Assembly (NCBI GenBank): GCA_000708835.1 | Contig: DF237197.1 | Location: forward strand, 41,987 to 105,986 | Direction of reading: 5' to 3' | Origin: Klebsormidium nitens | Taxonomy: Eukaryota; Streptophyta; Klebsormidiophyceae; Klebsormidiales; Klebsormidiaceae | Length of the DNA: 64,000 nt | Shown: positions 10,615 to 24,600 of the stretch, piece by piece | Layout of the letters: each line of letters begins with the position of its first letter | Numbering within the stretch: position 1 is the first letter of the stretch | Program-made: the position numbers and the translations under genes | The notes under the pieces: generated by a model | Told to the model about the DNA's origin: nothing | Seen by the model: the letters and a program-made list of their open reading frames with translations, nothing else | Databases searched by the model: none

Positions 10615-13600
10615 CTAGCTACCTACCTCAGTTAAACTCTGGTTTTCTGCAATTGACAGGTTGCTCAACGCACCGCAACAACTTCCCGCACCAAGCAAGA
10701 CTTTCCTCGAGACGACGAGGGTGCCCTTTCTGATTTCCTCGTTCTCTATCTCGGCAAGATAAGCCTCCGCTTTCCTGTGCTTCTGGGCAGCAGCCCGACG
10801 GAGCCACTTAAGGCCCTTGTCGAGGTCTTTCTCGACTTCCACGTACTTCACACCCAGTTCAAACTGCGCGTCCGAGAGGCCCTTTTCTGCAGCTAACTTG
10901 AAGTATGCTTCCGCATCGCTGCCGTGGAGAAAGTCTTTTGCGAGGGCAAGCTGTGCACTGGCATAGCCGCCCTCCGCAGCCTTAAAAGTCCACTCAAAGG
11001 CTTCTCGAACTTGGCCCGCGCCTCGCAAACGATTTCCGAGGACGTTGCAAGCCGACAGGTAACCTCGAATAGCAGCTTTTCTAATCCAGTGAAGCCCAAC
11101 GCTCCTGTCCGTCCCGCCGTGCCCGTTCAAGCAGCAGAGACCCAAGAGTTGCTGCGTGAAAGGGTCGTTGAAAGCGGACGATTGCTGCAGCCCTTCCGTA
11201 GCTGCTTTCAACCACTTGTTTGACTCCTCCAGGTCCCTCTCAACCCCGCCCGAGCCTTCCGCATAGGCCACCCCCAGAATGAACATGGCGACGGGGTCCC
11301 AAGGCACTCTCCGGGCACACATGACACCCCCCTCCCGGTCTTCAGCCACTCCGACCGCGTAGAAATAGCACCATGCGAGCAAGGCCCAAGCCTGGGGCGA
11401 CCCCTCGTTCAGCCCAACTGAGGCAGCTGCTATGTTGAACCACATGAACGCCTTCTTCTCGTCATAAGGGGCGCCCCGCATCGGGATCAAGTAGTACATG
11501 CCCAGCTCGAAGTGATCCTGGGGTGCGCCTTGTTCAGCCTCGACAACTTGCATGAGCTCAGGAAAGGTGCTCTTGGTCCGGATATAGGGCTGTAGACGCT
11601 CGGCAGGTGGAGGCTCGGGAATTGGTAACCAGTCAGATTGCCCCTCAAAGTCCTCTTCAAGAGAGGTGCTGTCGGTTTCGAGACCTGGGGGCAAGCTGGG
11701 GTCGACGACTGGGCCCAACGTCACTGGCGATGTCATCAGGGATGAGGCAAAGGCGGGCGACGCACCCTCTTGGTCAAGACTCCCGTTAGGCGCCGTCGTT
11801 CGCGTTTCCGGCTCAACCCTCTTGCGTTTTGCAACCACGTCCTCCCGGTGAACATCCTCCGCAAAGCCTGAAGCCGCCGCACCCGCCCCGGGCTCCCCAA
11901 CTTCTTGCGATAAACCCGCAAGTCGACTGTTCTGTGCCGACGTAGGAGGGGGTGACCTCACCAAGGGGCTTCCTCCCCCGTCAGGCTGCCCCACTGGTAC
12001 GCCCGTGAGGGAGATGAGGTAATTCGTCAGAATGCGTTGGAGGAAGAGGCGCAAGTGGCACTTTGGTTCCTTGAAGTACTCGGTGATGCCGTACTGGAGG
12101 GCTTTGAGGGCCTCACGCCCCTGGGGTTCGTTGCGGTAAGAGGTCAAGGCTGCTTCAAGCACGAGGAGCAGCTCGTGCTTTTTGAGCTTCTGCGCTCGGT
12201 GGACATACTTCTCCGTCCGATTGTCGATGTTGGGGAACCAGGCGGGGACCTATAGGGAGGGAATACAGACGCGTCTGAGACCTGCAATCGGTGTCGAACT
12301 CTCAGTCTCCATACTTAGCGAACGTCCTACTAGAAAGGGGGATGCTTGGAAGCTGAGCACCCATTTAACGGCATCTGATCAACTTGAGAACCCGGTGATG
12401 TAAAACGCGAAACAACAGCTCGTGGGAAGCTAGTTGTACGTCCAAGCTAGTCTAACATTCCACAGGATGGACGACCTGCATCAGCAGGACCAGATGTCAG
12501 AACAGAATCATCGAGCCTTGCTTCTTTAATCGCTTAGCTAGTTTTTCATTCTGGAATAAGTAGGTTACACTCTGCAAATGGTTCACGAAGAGGAACTGAT
12601 CATTTCCCTTCTTATGGAAAAATAGGCAAAAGGCGGAAGTCCTCATTCGGAACCTTTAGTCACTAATGCATAATTGCCACATAGAGAGAACAAGAGGAAT
12701 CTTACCAGGCCAGTTGTCCTAACCCCACCTCCCTCTGCTTTTTTGAGGAAGAAAATCCTGGCAACGAATGCATCTAACTCCTTGCAAGTGGCGACCTTCA
12801 GAAGTTTACTCAATGGGGGTAGTCCTTGGTCTCGTCCATTGATGACGTCTGCTTGTCTGCAGAGCAATCAGTTTTTGAACAGCTTGTTTGAGGGTTCAAT
12901 CACAGGCAGCACACTGGCACGACAAACCTGCATCGTTTTCTGTGGCTTTTCTGCTTCAGAAAGCCCAAGACGCAGGACTCCGACTCGGGTTAAGCAGTTT
13001 TGTATTTGTGCATGCATTGGGATCAAGCCAAAGTCTCTTGCTGATGCATTGAGGATAGAAGGAGGGGGATCCCGGAACTCATGAAAGCTTACTGCCCCAG
13101 GGACCATCCTGAAGTTCAGCAGGCAGTATGGGAGGGCACAGCTGTTGAAGAACTTGATGCAAGAAAGCTGGCTGTGTCACACAGGTGCAAATTGCAAATC
13201 GGTGATGCATGGGAGATTCGTCCTTTGCCCGGACAGTTTCCATCCAGACTTCTCTTTGCATCATCATTTGCGTGGGTATTATCAGACACCGACACCGAGT
13301 ATCTGAGCGGTTTCTAACAAAGATGTGAATCTGGTGAGATCTGATGGAACCATGTTGAATCCTGATGTAATTTGATGAAAGCTTTCAGTGCACAAATATT
13401 GGCCCAAAAATTTGTACCCCTGCAGCCCCTCCAGGAGATTGCTTGGAAGGAGAGAACGGTGCTTTCAAACTTTGAAACAATGACTGGAGAAATAAACCTT
13501 CATCATACAGGCCAACACCTAGGACAACGGGCTACTTTCCTCCAGGGCTGCTGAAAAGAGTTCTTTGGCATAAGGTTACGAGAATTCTAATTTCGTTAGC

Positions 13601-13779
13601 CTTCACTTACTCATCCATGGCTGCAGCTTCGCCAAATGCCATCTGGGAAACCGGCACCGGCGTAGAGGACTCCATGTCCTTTGAATCGCCCCAGTTTTTG
13701 CTCACATAGACGTCATATTCAGCATTGTAGCGGTCAAAGCCAGAATCCCTCCAGAGCAAGATTTGATTGGTAAGCTCTA
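10615..13779 (-). CDS. Sel1-repeat protein with unrecognised N-terminal half
   Basis: The C-terminal exon (10615-12249) encodes about six or seven Sel1-like repeats (for example FELGMYYLIPM, WIRKAAIRGYLSACNVLG, WTFKAAEGGYASAQLALA, YFKLAAEKGLSDAQFELG, WLRRAAAQKHRKAEAYLA). These are alpha-solenoid repeats that scaffold protein complexes. A disordered linker rich in P, G, S and E separates them from PAWFPNIDNRTEKYV and a helical block. Upstream exons that look real are 12706-12856, 12928-13171 (CIKFFNSCALPYCLLNF) and 13611-13779 (WRDSGFDRYNAEYDVYVS). Junctions 13611/13171 and 12706/12249 are in phase; 12928/12856 is not, so a mini-exon or other splice site is missing. A further exon may end at 13982 (ARGTLIC). 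The start codon is not resolved and I assign no function. Confidence 0.7.
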
Positions 13780-15615
13780 CTGCTATCCTGGATTCATGCG
13801 CATGCCTTGTTGCTTTTGCACAGACTTTGCCCCTCCTCTCATCAGGCAGTTGCCAAGGATGTGCTTCCTTCAAAGCCTAGACCTTCAGCTGATCTCCTAT
13901 CTGAAGCATTCAATATTGATTTACTATGTCGTTGATTTAAAGACAAGCGTGTGGAGGAATCTCACCAACTCACCAACTCACTGCAGATCAGGGTACCTCG
14001 TGCAGCTGCAATAGCGCACAAAGAGAAGTCACCAGCTCCTATTAAGTCTGTTGAAAACGCTTGACAAATCTGTTGACAGGACGGTACCCATGAGAAGCAC
14101 CACTGCCAGCCTGAGCGGATCAAAAACTCAGTCGAATTATGTGGAAGGACGTGCAAATGCATGACAAATATCATGATCGAGTTGCTCAAAATGGGCCTTT
14201 GCTGCATTCTCGGTTAACCTATTAGGTACTCCGAGCTTCACGTACCGACGCTGTAGAACTCTATAGGTTTGGGAGGCTTCCCAAAATGCACACGTGTGAC
14301 CGGGTTTCGAAATTGGCCGGTGTATCTCGGGGATCCCTCAGAACAAAGCAGTGGTTTTTCGCGCGCGGGTGTGGGGTGCGTACCACATGAGCGTGACGCC
14401 GCGATCAGGCGTGGCCCAGGGTCATCATTGCATGCTACCAGCGAGATGCTCGCATGCCCAGGCCATGACTCAACTCACAGAAACTCAGCTCCTATCATCT
14501 CAAATGCAGCCTATAAAATGCAGAAAGTTTCGCGCGCGCAGCGACAGTAACTTGAGCCACCACTGGCACATCCCCTGGAATGCAATCGTCAGGTTGGACG
14601 TTCAAGTATTCAACATAGCGAAATGCATTTGGAAGGCATGAGATGGATAATCATTTCGAACGAATTTTGAGAACCGTTCAGTCTAGATGTCATAGATGAT
14701 TAACCCGGCTGGTCGAGGCCATGTGATCATTCCATATCATGATCAGCACAGGCCACAGCTTCAAGCTGCTGGTCACCCGATTGTGTAAAAAGCAACTCCG
14801 GGACTTCGGATTGCGTATCTCAAAATGCTCTCAGGCTGTTCGTTCCTCGTTCTCTGCCGTGCCAAAAAACGCGAGAAAAGCAGTTGAAAAGCGATATAGT
14901 AGCAGCCATGTACGTTGAGTACCACATCAATCTATGGGTTGCTGGGAGTCGAGCGCAACGCCCTCCGGACTGAGCGATTAACGGCCGTTACAAGGAACAG
15001 ACGCTCAAAGAAGCGGTGAATGTTGGAAGCAAGTGGCGCTTCCACGTTGCTGGATGAACTTGCCAGCTTGCTTGTATGGGTCACTGAGTACCGGGTTTCT
15101 TTTTGTTGCTTCAGGATCGATGCAGCGCGTTGCCGTTCCCAAAGCCGAGTATCGTTTGCAGCCTTCTCACCTTCAGATCACATGAGATTACGGCAAAGCT
15201 TTCACATTCGCGGCCCTAACCTAGAGCTCAATTTTTCATGCTGAAGGTGGCAGAGGAGAACGTGATACGTCGACACGCACTGTTGATCGCTTATGTTCGT
15301 CCGTGGTTTTTGGATCTCAGCGCGTGGTCAAGCTGTAGGATTGCCTTGTATACGAGAGCCTACATGGTGGACAAGGAGATGGAGTTGGAGTTGAACTATA
15401 CCGATAGCGACCGCAAGAAGCTGACCCAGTTGGAACACGTCAGCGAGCGGCCTCATGCTTCATCGTTCCGAAGTGAAGGTTTCAATATCTTAAGGACCCA
15501 CTGGAAAAGAAGTTCAGTATCTTCCGTAAAACAAAGTTCGTTTGCAGCCCTCCGAAAAGGCCTTTCAGTCCGAACCCTTTAAATTCGCTCAAAACCTCAC
15601 GAAACTCTCTCTTGA
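13780..15615. other. Spacer upstream of the Sel1 gene
   Basis: It probably contains the missing 5' exon(s) of the Sel1 gene near 13982-14207 and its promoter. A plus-strand ORF at 15238-15582 (114 codons, starting MLKVAEENVIRR) and another at 15020-15244 show no recognisable motif and cannot be supported. The rest shows nothing clear. Confidence 0.4.
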
Positions 15616-18600
15616 TCACCCCCACACCGCGTTGCTCTCGTAAACCGCCACTAAACCCCGTACCGCGTCCACCTCCGTTTCTTCACGGTCGATCTCCGCG
15701 CCGATCTTGTGCGCCTCGCCCAGCACCGCGCGCAGATAGCGCTGCTTTTGCTCCCACTTCTCGCGCTCAATCTCGTCCATGGTGTGCTGAGACGCGGCCA
15801 CGTCGCGCTCGAAGGACGCGGCCGCGGCTTCGACCTCGCCCAACGTCGCCGTCATCTCCTCCAGCAAGACCTGCGCGAGGTTTTGGACGTTTATGGTTGG
15901 GCCTAGGGAGAGCAACGAGAGCGGGGGCAACCGAATTAAGGGCAATGAAGCAACTTTGCTACAGTCAGCATGTCACGCTCAGTTGGTGAAGCGTTGCCAC
16001 GTTCCGAATCAGATTGCCAGATCGCTTTGAGAAGCGTGATCTTAGGTACACATGGAAGTAGTCCTTGGTTGCGAGATCTGATCGAGGGATGCGAGATGAC
16101 GGCCCTAAAAATGTTTCAAGAGGAAATGGACTTGAACGGTGCCAAAACACATAGACGATAGTGCGGCCCCAATTCAGTACACAAATGATGGGATCGCCGC
16201 CTCTCCAGTCCCCTCTTTTCTACCCTGAGAATACCGTAGGACTGCCAGTTTACCTTCCAAGGTACATTGGCCCTTTTCCGCAAAAATGACAGACTCAGCC
16301 CCTACTTTCAACAATCTCAAGGTTCATAAATTGGGCGCCCGGCTCACCCTGAAGATTCTCTGATCTTTTGTCTCATTCTCGGGAGGCGGTGGCACCGTCG
16401 GCTTAGGCACCGCTCGATCCCGTTCCGGTCCGCCACCTTCCGCCGAAAAATTTCCGTACGAGCTTTCTCTGGCGGGGCTCAGCGCGCGCGCGCTCGCGCT
16501 CGCCGGCCGCGGCGCCGCTTCTAGGAATATAGTGGCACCAGGCGCTCTCGGAGAGAGAGCCTTTTGGTGATTGCTAACGCTCAAAACAGTGTGAATTGGC
16601 GCCTTTGGAGAGTCTGGGCTGGCAGGTCTTGGGGAGATGTGTTGTACGGGTGATCGCCATAAGAGCCGCCGGCGGACAAGATAGCCGCGCACGTGAGCCT
16701 GCGCAAAAATAGAGGGTGTGAGTTTCGGTATCCCATAAACCTTTCGGGCGATTCGATGTTCTCGGAATTCCTGGGTACAAGATTGTCCCGCAACCGTCGA
16801 GATACGAAGCAGCTTCTGAGCTCTTCCAATCAACCCAGGTGTTTCCATGCTTGACAATCAAGCTGCCCTTTATCTTGCCTTTTTTGAAAAGAAAACTTTG
16901 AAGCCATGTCCTGCGCTCGTCTTTCTTCTTCTTCCAATGATTCGCACCTGCCTAGCTTTCAGGAGCGAGCGACCCTGTCTTATGGCACATTGCTTTCCAT
17001 CCTAGAAATCTGAACGGAGATAGGCGTGCTCAGGACGGGACACAAGCGTTGGCGCCACGCGCCTGTCGGTTCTCACCTGGATCCTTGCCCCAGCAAGGTT
17101 GCGAGCATGCTCCGCCGCCGCTGCCACGTCATCCGCCATGTCATCCCGTATTTCGGCCCCACCCCGGACCGTTTTCTTCCGCTCCTGCTTCACCGGAATC
17201 TCTGCTTCGAAGCCCCGGGCGGAACCTGGTCGCGCTGCATTTCCTTCACATCCATTTCCTAACAGCTCCTCATTCGCGTCGAACTCTGGGTCGCCCAGTT
17301 TCGCCATCAGTTTGCGCATCATCTTGGCGACGCGCCCTTTCTCGAAGCCGCGCGCGGTCGCCCTCGAAACCCCCAAGCCCCGCCCGCTCGCGACCGTGTC
17401 CAGCGCGCGCAGATCGTCGCCGCCGAACACGCGGCCCGCGCCCGCGAAGCGCGCGATGACGTCACACAGCTCCTCGTACGCCTGGCGGCTGCTCGCGGCT
17501 TGCATCAGGATGGCGTCACGCAGCGCGCGTGCGTCCGCGTTCATTCCGCCGGAGTCGTTATCGTCATCGAAAGACGAAGCGCGCTGATTGGTGCTCGCAA
17601 AATTGGCCGTGCGATGTGCGCCACGTGTCATCGTCCGGCGCAGCAGCCGCACGCCCCCAAGCTCTTCCAATTCGATCCGCCGTCTTTCGGCTGTCGAAGT
17701 GGCTTCCTCAGGAAACTCCTCCTGCCTTTTTTCGACAAAGGCGTCCATTTGTTCCGCCGGAAGAGCACCCGTTCCGGTCTGGCGCCGGACGGTTTTCCTT
17801 GTCCGGCGACCCTCCATTGTCACCAAACCCTGCACCCACGCCTCTGCCCCGGACGTCGCAGCCGCGGCCGCGGAGTAGGCCCTCTCAGCGGTGTCTTCCA
17901 GTTTTTCGAAGCGGGACTCGAAACCGTCATTTTCCGCCCATGCCGATTTTCCGGTCGCTTTGCGGACGCTCTGGGACCGGAACGCAGCGTCGGTCATGAG
18001 CGGCTCCGTTCTGTCCGCCGGAACAAGCTCAGAACCGGAAAAGGAGTCCCCGGAGGGACATTCTTGCGTGGATTGTCTTCTACTTTCTGACGCACTTAAC
18101 CGTTCGCTTTTCTGCCTGGCAGTCCGCTTTCGTTCTGTTCCGCTTCGACTTCTCAACGAGGCGCTTCGCGAGACAGGCCGGAACTCGGGCTCCTGCATCG
18201 CACTTGTGTGCTCCCAGAGTTCCGGCTCTTCGTCTCCGCCCCACCCGTTCCGTTCTGCTGACCGACCGGAACGGACGCGGAACAACTCTCGCTGCACGGG
18301 TGCGCCCCGCGGTTCTCCTTCAAAACCCATTCGGCGGGTTTGCGTCCGCATAAGCTTTCCCGACGGGACCGTTCCAGAACCAAACGCCTCCGGACGTCCG
18401 TCATCGTCCGAAGCCCAGCTCACGCGATTCTTGGCGTCACTCTGCAGGTGGCTGACGTCAGCGAAGCCCCCGCTCTTCACGGTCTCGGCTAGGGCAACGA
18501 ACGAAGTGCTCCCGAGCGAAGCCGCGGTCCGGACGTCCGATCGCAGGCTCTCGAATAGCCCCGTCCGTCCCGAAACCCTTCCCATGGTTTGGGCGCGCGT

Positions 18601-21600
18601 CAATGTTGAAGAGCGGCTTGTCGCGAGCGCGCCCGCGCCCGCGGGCGCGGTTTGTGTCCGCAAGAACCGTCGGCCGCTCGCGCTGACGTCAGCCGCCGTC
18701 AGCAGTCGAAGGCCGGTCCCCAAACCCCCAACAGTCTGATCTACGACGCGGCGGGTTTGCCTAAACCCTAGCGGGTGGCCGGTGACCCCCAGCAGCGCTT
18801 CCTGTTCCGGTTCCGGCGGCGGTTCCGGTGTGAACAGGTCCCGCGGTCGGAAGCCGCTCTCGAGGGCGACCGTCCTCCGCGCGCACTGTAGCGCTTGTGT
18901 CGCCCTGTTCACCCCTATTCCGCTCGCCGCCTCGCCGGAACGAAGAAGCGTTCCGCTGGAAGCGAGGGGTCTGCCGGTGTTTCGCAGGACACCGGTCAGG
19001 CGACCTGAGAGCCCGAAAGCTTGGGAGGCGGTCGCCGAGAAGCCGCCGCGGGAGGAGCCAAACAGGTAGACGTTCTCTTGGATGCCCGCCTTGGCTAGGA
19101 TTGTCGCCGCGGCTTCGAGGTGCTCCAGCTCTTTCTGCTCGCGCACAGTCTGCATTCGAGGATGGTCATAAATTGTTTGGGCCGTCAAACTTGGATGTCT
19201 GGATTGAGCGTTCTACCTGATACGGGTCGCCTCTTCTACCAGACGTCTGCCAAACGCGATACGAGGCAATGGTTCCAAGAAATATCGATTGAAGGCAGGT
19301 GATTTATTTCGAACGGAAGGCTGTTACATAAATCCAAGGGGATTCGTTTCAATTTCTATGTGGAAGCATATTGGTCATGGAAGGCTGATGCCTGCGACTA
19401 AGGAAGCATCGTCTACAGGTGATGCCTAATCCAGAAGTTGTTTCCTTCCCATCTTAATCTATGCAAACGGCTGCATTGCTTTCGAGATAAGATGCTCATT
19501 TGAAGGTAAAAGGTCGTTCTTTGCATTATTATTTTTGTGGACCCTGTCAGTTACCCTAGCTCTTATACTTAGACTCAAAAGTGGAATTATACGCAAGAGT
19601 CAGTGGTGAACAGGAGAAAGGGACTGTGGATCAGCTACGAGAACATCTTTCCAGGATTGGTTGAGCAGGGAGAATGCCTGTTTTCCTGTCGTAACCTGTC
19701 GTATGTGTATCATGTTCTCCTGCGTAACGAGCATGAGAGTTCCCCGTCAGAAGCTGTTCTGACTACACGATCTAGTCAATCTTACATGTCAATGTCAGAG
19801 GAAAAGAAATTAAACGCAACTTGTGACCTACCTGGACATAAAGTGCATCCTCCCTGTTCTCATCTCCCCTCCTCTCTTCCACCTTCGCCGTTTCCTCCTC
19901 GACTTCTCTCTTCTTCTCCTCCACCACTCGTTCCACCGCCGTCTTCCCAAGCACCCCCTCTTCCTCCGTCTGCGTCGTCGCCGCGCGCGCGCCGCGCGCG
20001 GCCGCGTGGTGCGCGCGCCGAACGCTTTTCCGAGGCGCCGGACGGTCCTTTTGGACGTATTCAGGGACGATCGTCGCGGCCGCGCCCGCGCTCTCGTCGC
20101 CGCTGCTGTACATCTCCCCGGAGGAGCGCTCCAGCTCCCCGTCCTCCGCGGCCGCGCACGCGCGCGCGCTGGCGGCCCTCAGCGCGCGCGAAACCTCCAG
20201 GTTCGGAGAGGTCTGGAGGTTCTGGTCGACCTGCGGCGGGAATTCCGCCTGGATCGCCACGGTTTTCCCGCGTTCCGTTTTGGATCTTGTGGCTTTCGGA
20301 GCGCTCCTTGAAGATGCACTTCTCTCTTTCTTGGGGGCTCTTGCCCTGCTTTTGGAAGGCGACAACTTGCCCCCCGGCACGACCAAACTCCTAATCTTCT
20401 CGAGGATGGCCTTCTCATTGCTGGCCCCTTCTTCCTCTGTCTCCGAACCGCTCCCGGCTGGACTCTCTATGCTCAACGCCGCCTTTTCGCGACCGGTTGA
20501 AGCCGACCGGTTCTTCTTGGAACCTCGCACGGACCTGCCCACGTCACTTGACACGTGGCGGCCCGTCGAAGCGCCCGCCACGCTCGCGCACGACTCCGCC
20601 TGGCTAACGGAGCCGCGCGCTTCGGCGCCCGCGGCAACCTCCAAACCCCGGCTAAAACCTCGCGACCCGCGCCGGCTTGCGGGCGACAGGACGGAGAGCG
20701 GCGTAGAGCTCGCGCTTGCGCTCTCGCGCTTACCGTTGGGAACCTCCAGGGCGACAAGAGATTCTTCTGAGGAGTCTGAGCTGTCGCCGTCGTCCGCTTC
20801 GGTACCGATGGAACGCACCGGTTGAGGCCCGGGTGACGCTTTGCTGACGTCAGCTATCTGTGCGCCTTCGATCTGTGACTTCGTCTCATGTGTTACCCGT
20901 TCTTGTGATTGAGGAACTGAATCTGTGGTGGCGTTAGCTGGCTCTCCTTGGCCGTACTCCCACAGGAGTCGTTCAAGTTCGGACAGGAAGGCCGTACGGA
21001 CTGGGTCGACGTCGGTATCCAAAGGCTGCACGAAATGTCCGGGAATGATCATTCATCCAATATTTGTCAGATTTCTGGTATTGCATCATTAGGTTGCTTC
21101 TCTTCTGTTCTGTAACATTGCCCGAGGAATAACAGAAGGAAACAGAAAGCAAACCGACGCGTGTGAAAATCTACGGACGCCCCGCTTGAGAACTTTTTGC
21201 ACATCATAATAATATTCTTTGCTTTATCTTTTGCTTTATCCACTAGAGATCTGAAGTATAATACTCAGAGGGGAAGTACTCATCGGCACGTCCAATAGCT
21301 GGGCTGCCTACCCAGTATGCTGTACCAAGACCGGCATTCGTTTCGCTCACTAGGAATAAAGCCGGGAAATCTTACCAGTTCAAATCCGTTCATTCCGCTT
21401 CCGCCGTTCCGGCCGACTGTGAGCGTGGTGTAAGAGACCCGCCGCATGCCCTCCAGAGTGGCGGTGGTTGACAGGGAGGACCGGCCCTTGGGAATACGCC
21501 GCTCCTGTTTGCAGAAAACGTCGAACAGGTTGGTTGACGGTGAATATTTAGCGCCAACAAAGAACGGTAATTATGTGAAATATAGAGGAAAAAGCACTCT

Positions 21601-24600
21601 CCCTTAAATTTGAGAGAAGAACCACTCTTCTTAAGACGTATATGTACTTTGGTCCTAGTGATTGGTATTGTAAGCTCGTAGAACTTGGGCGTCTTACTTT
21701 TGAGGGGATTTGCTTGTTCATGTGCTGACGTCGCTTGACGTCGCTTGATGCGAGCGAATGTGAAGCAGGCAAGCCCTGATGACAACTGTCTTAAAGCTCG
21801 AAAGGGTGACAACGTCACTTTGATGTGAAAAGAAGAGTTCAGATCGAAATTGCATACAACACTTATTCGGATTCAGAAGACCTCAATTATGAGGGTGAAT
21901 CATTGTTGAACAAGTCCGAGATGGCAAGCTTGGAAAACAAATGAAGAGCAGAAAGTTGCAAGGGGCTTCGGAAGAGAAGTATATTTACTTTTGGTGTCCA
22001 TTTTGCAGACGATCAAAACTCCTCCAACTGGCGCGTGCAGTTCATCGGTCAGTGTGAATTTTGGAAGAAATGAGGGCTTCCACATTTACCTCAACGCCAC
22101 ATAAAGCGACCAGAAACTTCCAAATACTGGGATTTGCATTAAGACTTGAACCGGTAAGTCGATAACGCGTAGTCGCCGGACGGCTTTTTTAGCGGCGGGA
22201 CTTGTCAGAGAAAATCGACTTGAGATCACTATCGTCAACTGTCGAGTTTTGAGCCAGGATGCAGTTGCTATGAAAGAGTTGCCGCTCAGTGAGGTAAGGA
22301 TGACGTAGGTTGAACGACCCGTTTCAAGTCCACGGAGGCACAGCCGGTCGGTTGCGCTCACCAGGAACTCGACAACGCGCGGCTCTTTCGTCTTTAGGCT
22401 CGCGCACACCGCCACCACCGTCGCTTGGAGCTCGCGCGCGGGGTGGTACCTGCGCGCGCAGAAAGTGTCGTTTACTTTGAGAACTGTTCTCACTGGTTTG
22501 AGTACACTTCTGGTAGATATTCGTTCTTCCGATCACCGTTTCTGTTACTTGCAAGTGGTACGACGTCCGTAAGACTGCAAGACCGTGGGAAGAGCTGCGA
22601 CCTGCACCGTTCCGCACATGCCAAACGTTTCCAAAACTTGATTCAGATCGAGGAGATCAGACTTTTGTTTTCCCGTTCCTAAAAGTGAGTGGCTCGGCTA
22701 ACCGTTATCAATCCTAGACGCAGGATTGTCGTTGAACTATTTAACAAACATCGCTTTCAGTATAGATCGGCAGACAATTTCCACGTTTTCACTGTTAACA
22801 ACCCGTCAGGGCCACCTTCTTTAGAGAATAACATGGTGTCGATCCATGTCGATTTATTATGAACATTGATGTGACGGACGCCTTATTCTTACCTGTCACC
22901 AACCAGCAGTCTGCAGGCCCAGCCCGCTATGTCCCGCTCTAGTTCGTCCGGCGTCCCGGGCGCCGTCGCGAGAGTGTGAATAATCTCCCTGTGCTTTGTA
23001 CACATCGCAGGCAGCGTTGCGCGGCAGTGCAGGTACCATGCCACGTGGCGCAGCCGGTCAAGGGCGGTGTGAATGCTCTCTCGGAGAGTCTCGTCTTCCA
23101 AGGCCAAGGGTGGTGGAATATTGAGCTGGCCGCCGTGCAGATCCTGTGACAAGAAGAAAGGCGCTAAAAAGGAATGCAATTTTCGCCAAGGACTTCTGGT
23201 TTAGCATCTGAGATGATCACTCTACCTGAAGTCTCGACAAGTGTCCTGAGGTCTGCTCGTCTCAGGGGTCTCGCACACCTGGCAGAATCTCAATGGTTTT
23301 CAACGCTTTGATGTGTCCTCAAGGGTTCTCATGCCAGTACCTCTTCAGTTTCTCCTTACAAACGTTCAGTAGCACGTGCACGTGCGACTAGACCAGAGGC
23401 TGAGACTCCAGGATACAGGATGCACTTCCCATTTCTCGCAAGAGAAAGGCCGTAAGGAAACGAGAAAATTATCAGCATCCTTTTGAGCAAATCCTCATTT
23501 GTTCTTGGGTCAAGATCTTACCAGAGACTGGCAAAGGAACGGCCGCAAAGTCCTTAGCAGAACCGCCAGGGTTTTGCGCAGGGCGGCCGCGGTTTTGGCT
23601 TCGGACGCGGGCTCTCCTTGGTCCCCATCCAAGGCCCGCCTGTTTGGACGTCCGGTGTTCAGAACGGGCAGGGCACGTGCGCGCCGGAGGATCCGCTCGT
23701 CCAAATTTTCAAGGGCCTGCAATGAATAGAGAGGCTTGCGTACTAGTGAAGATAATCCAGAGGCACGCATACGTTTATCTTAGATACTTGGTATTTTAGC
23801 TCATACCCAAATGATCCCCCGGCCAAATGGATAGGTGTGGATATGTTGCGTGAAAGCTGCTTTCTTCTAGTTCGTCTGGTGAAATCTGCTGTCTTCTAGG
23901 CAGGACGTCACTTCTGGTGTCTCCCGTCCGTCTTCGGACATACGACTTGAATTTACAACTCAGCGTTTACCATGTTCGGACGTTCAACCTCCGGAAAAAG
24001 TTTTGTCCCCTATTTGTTTATGGTTCAGTAGAAGCCCTGAAGCAAGATTGAGCCAAAATATCCTTAATAGGACGCTGATCCTGGTGGTGCTGTTGGTCAG
24101 GCCACCTGTACTGATCATCGAGCAATAAAATGAGAACGCTCACCTTTCGGACGAGCTCTTTCCCGTCCGCGCCCGCCCCGAGCAGCCTCTCCGCGAGCTC
24201 CAGCACGTCCGCAAGCTCGTCAACGTCGGCCCGCCTCGCGGCCGCGTCCAGGGCCGCCGAGACAATCGCGACCGCGGCCGCGGCGAAAGCGGCCCCGTCG
24301 CGCCCGGGCCCTTGGAGCTCGCGCGCAATCCTGGATAGATTAATGAAGACGACATCAGAGAGGGTTTGTCCACCTTATGCGTCATCGTGCGTGGCCGTTT
24401 CTATGATTGACACGGGATGATAGCGCGCTGGACGCGAGGGGCGTTACGCTCGCACTTTCGCTTCGTCCTTGCAAGGGGTCTAAGCGCTTGAGAATTGGTC
24501 ATACTTACACCTTCCATTCAATATCCAGAATATGCTCCTCGAATCATAGATAAATTGCTTCTCTGCCCATTCCTTCCTTCCTGCCAGTAGGATCAGGAAG

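Noticed and set aside
17500-18739. Long plus-strand ORFs opposite the largest exons of the CPLANE1-like gene
   Set aside because: They mirror GC-rich minus-strand exons with matching phase, lack motifs, and are Ser/Pro/Arg-rich as expected for antisense shadows.
19823-20825. Plus-strand ORFs over exon 19832-21025
   Set aside because: Antisense shadow of a GC-rich exon; no domain and no splice-consistent partner.
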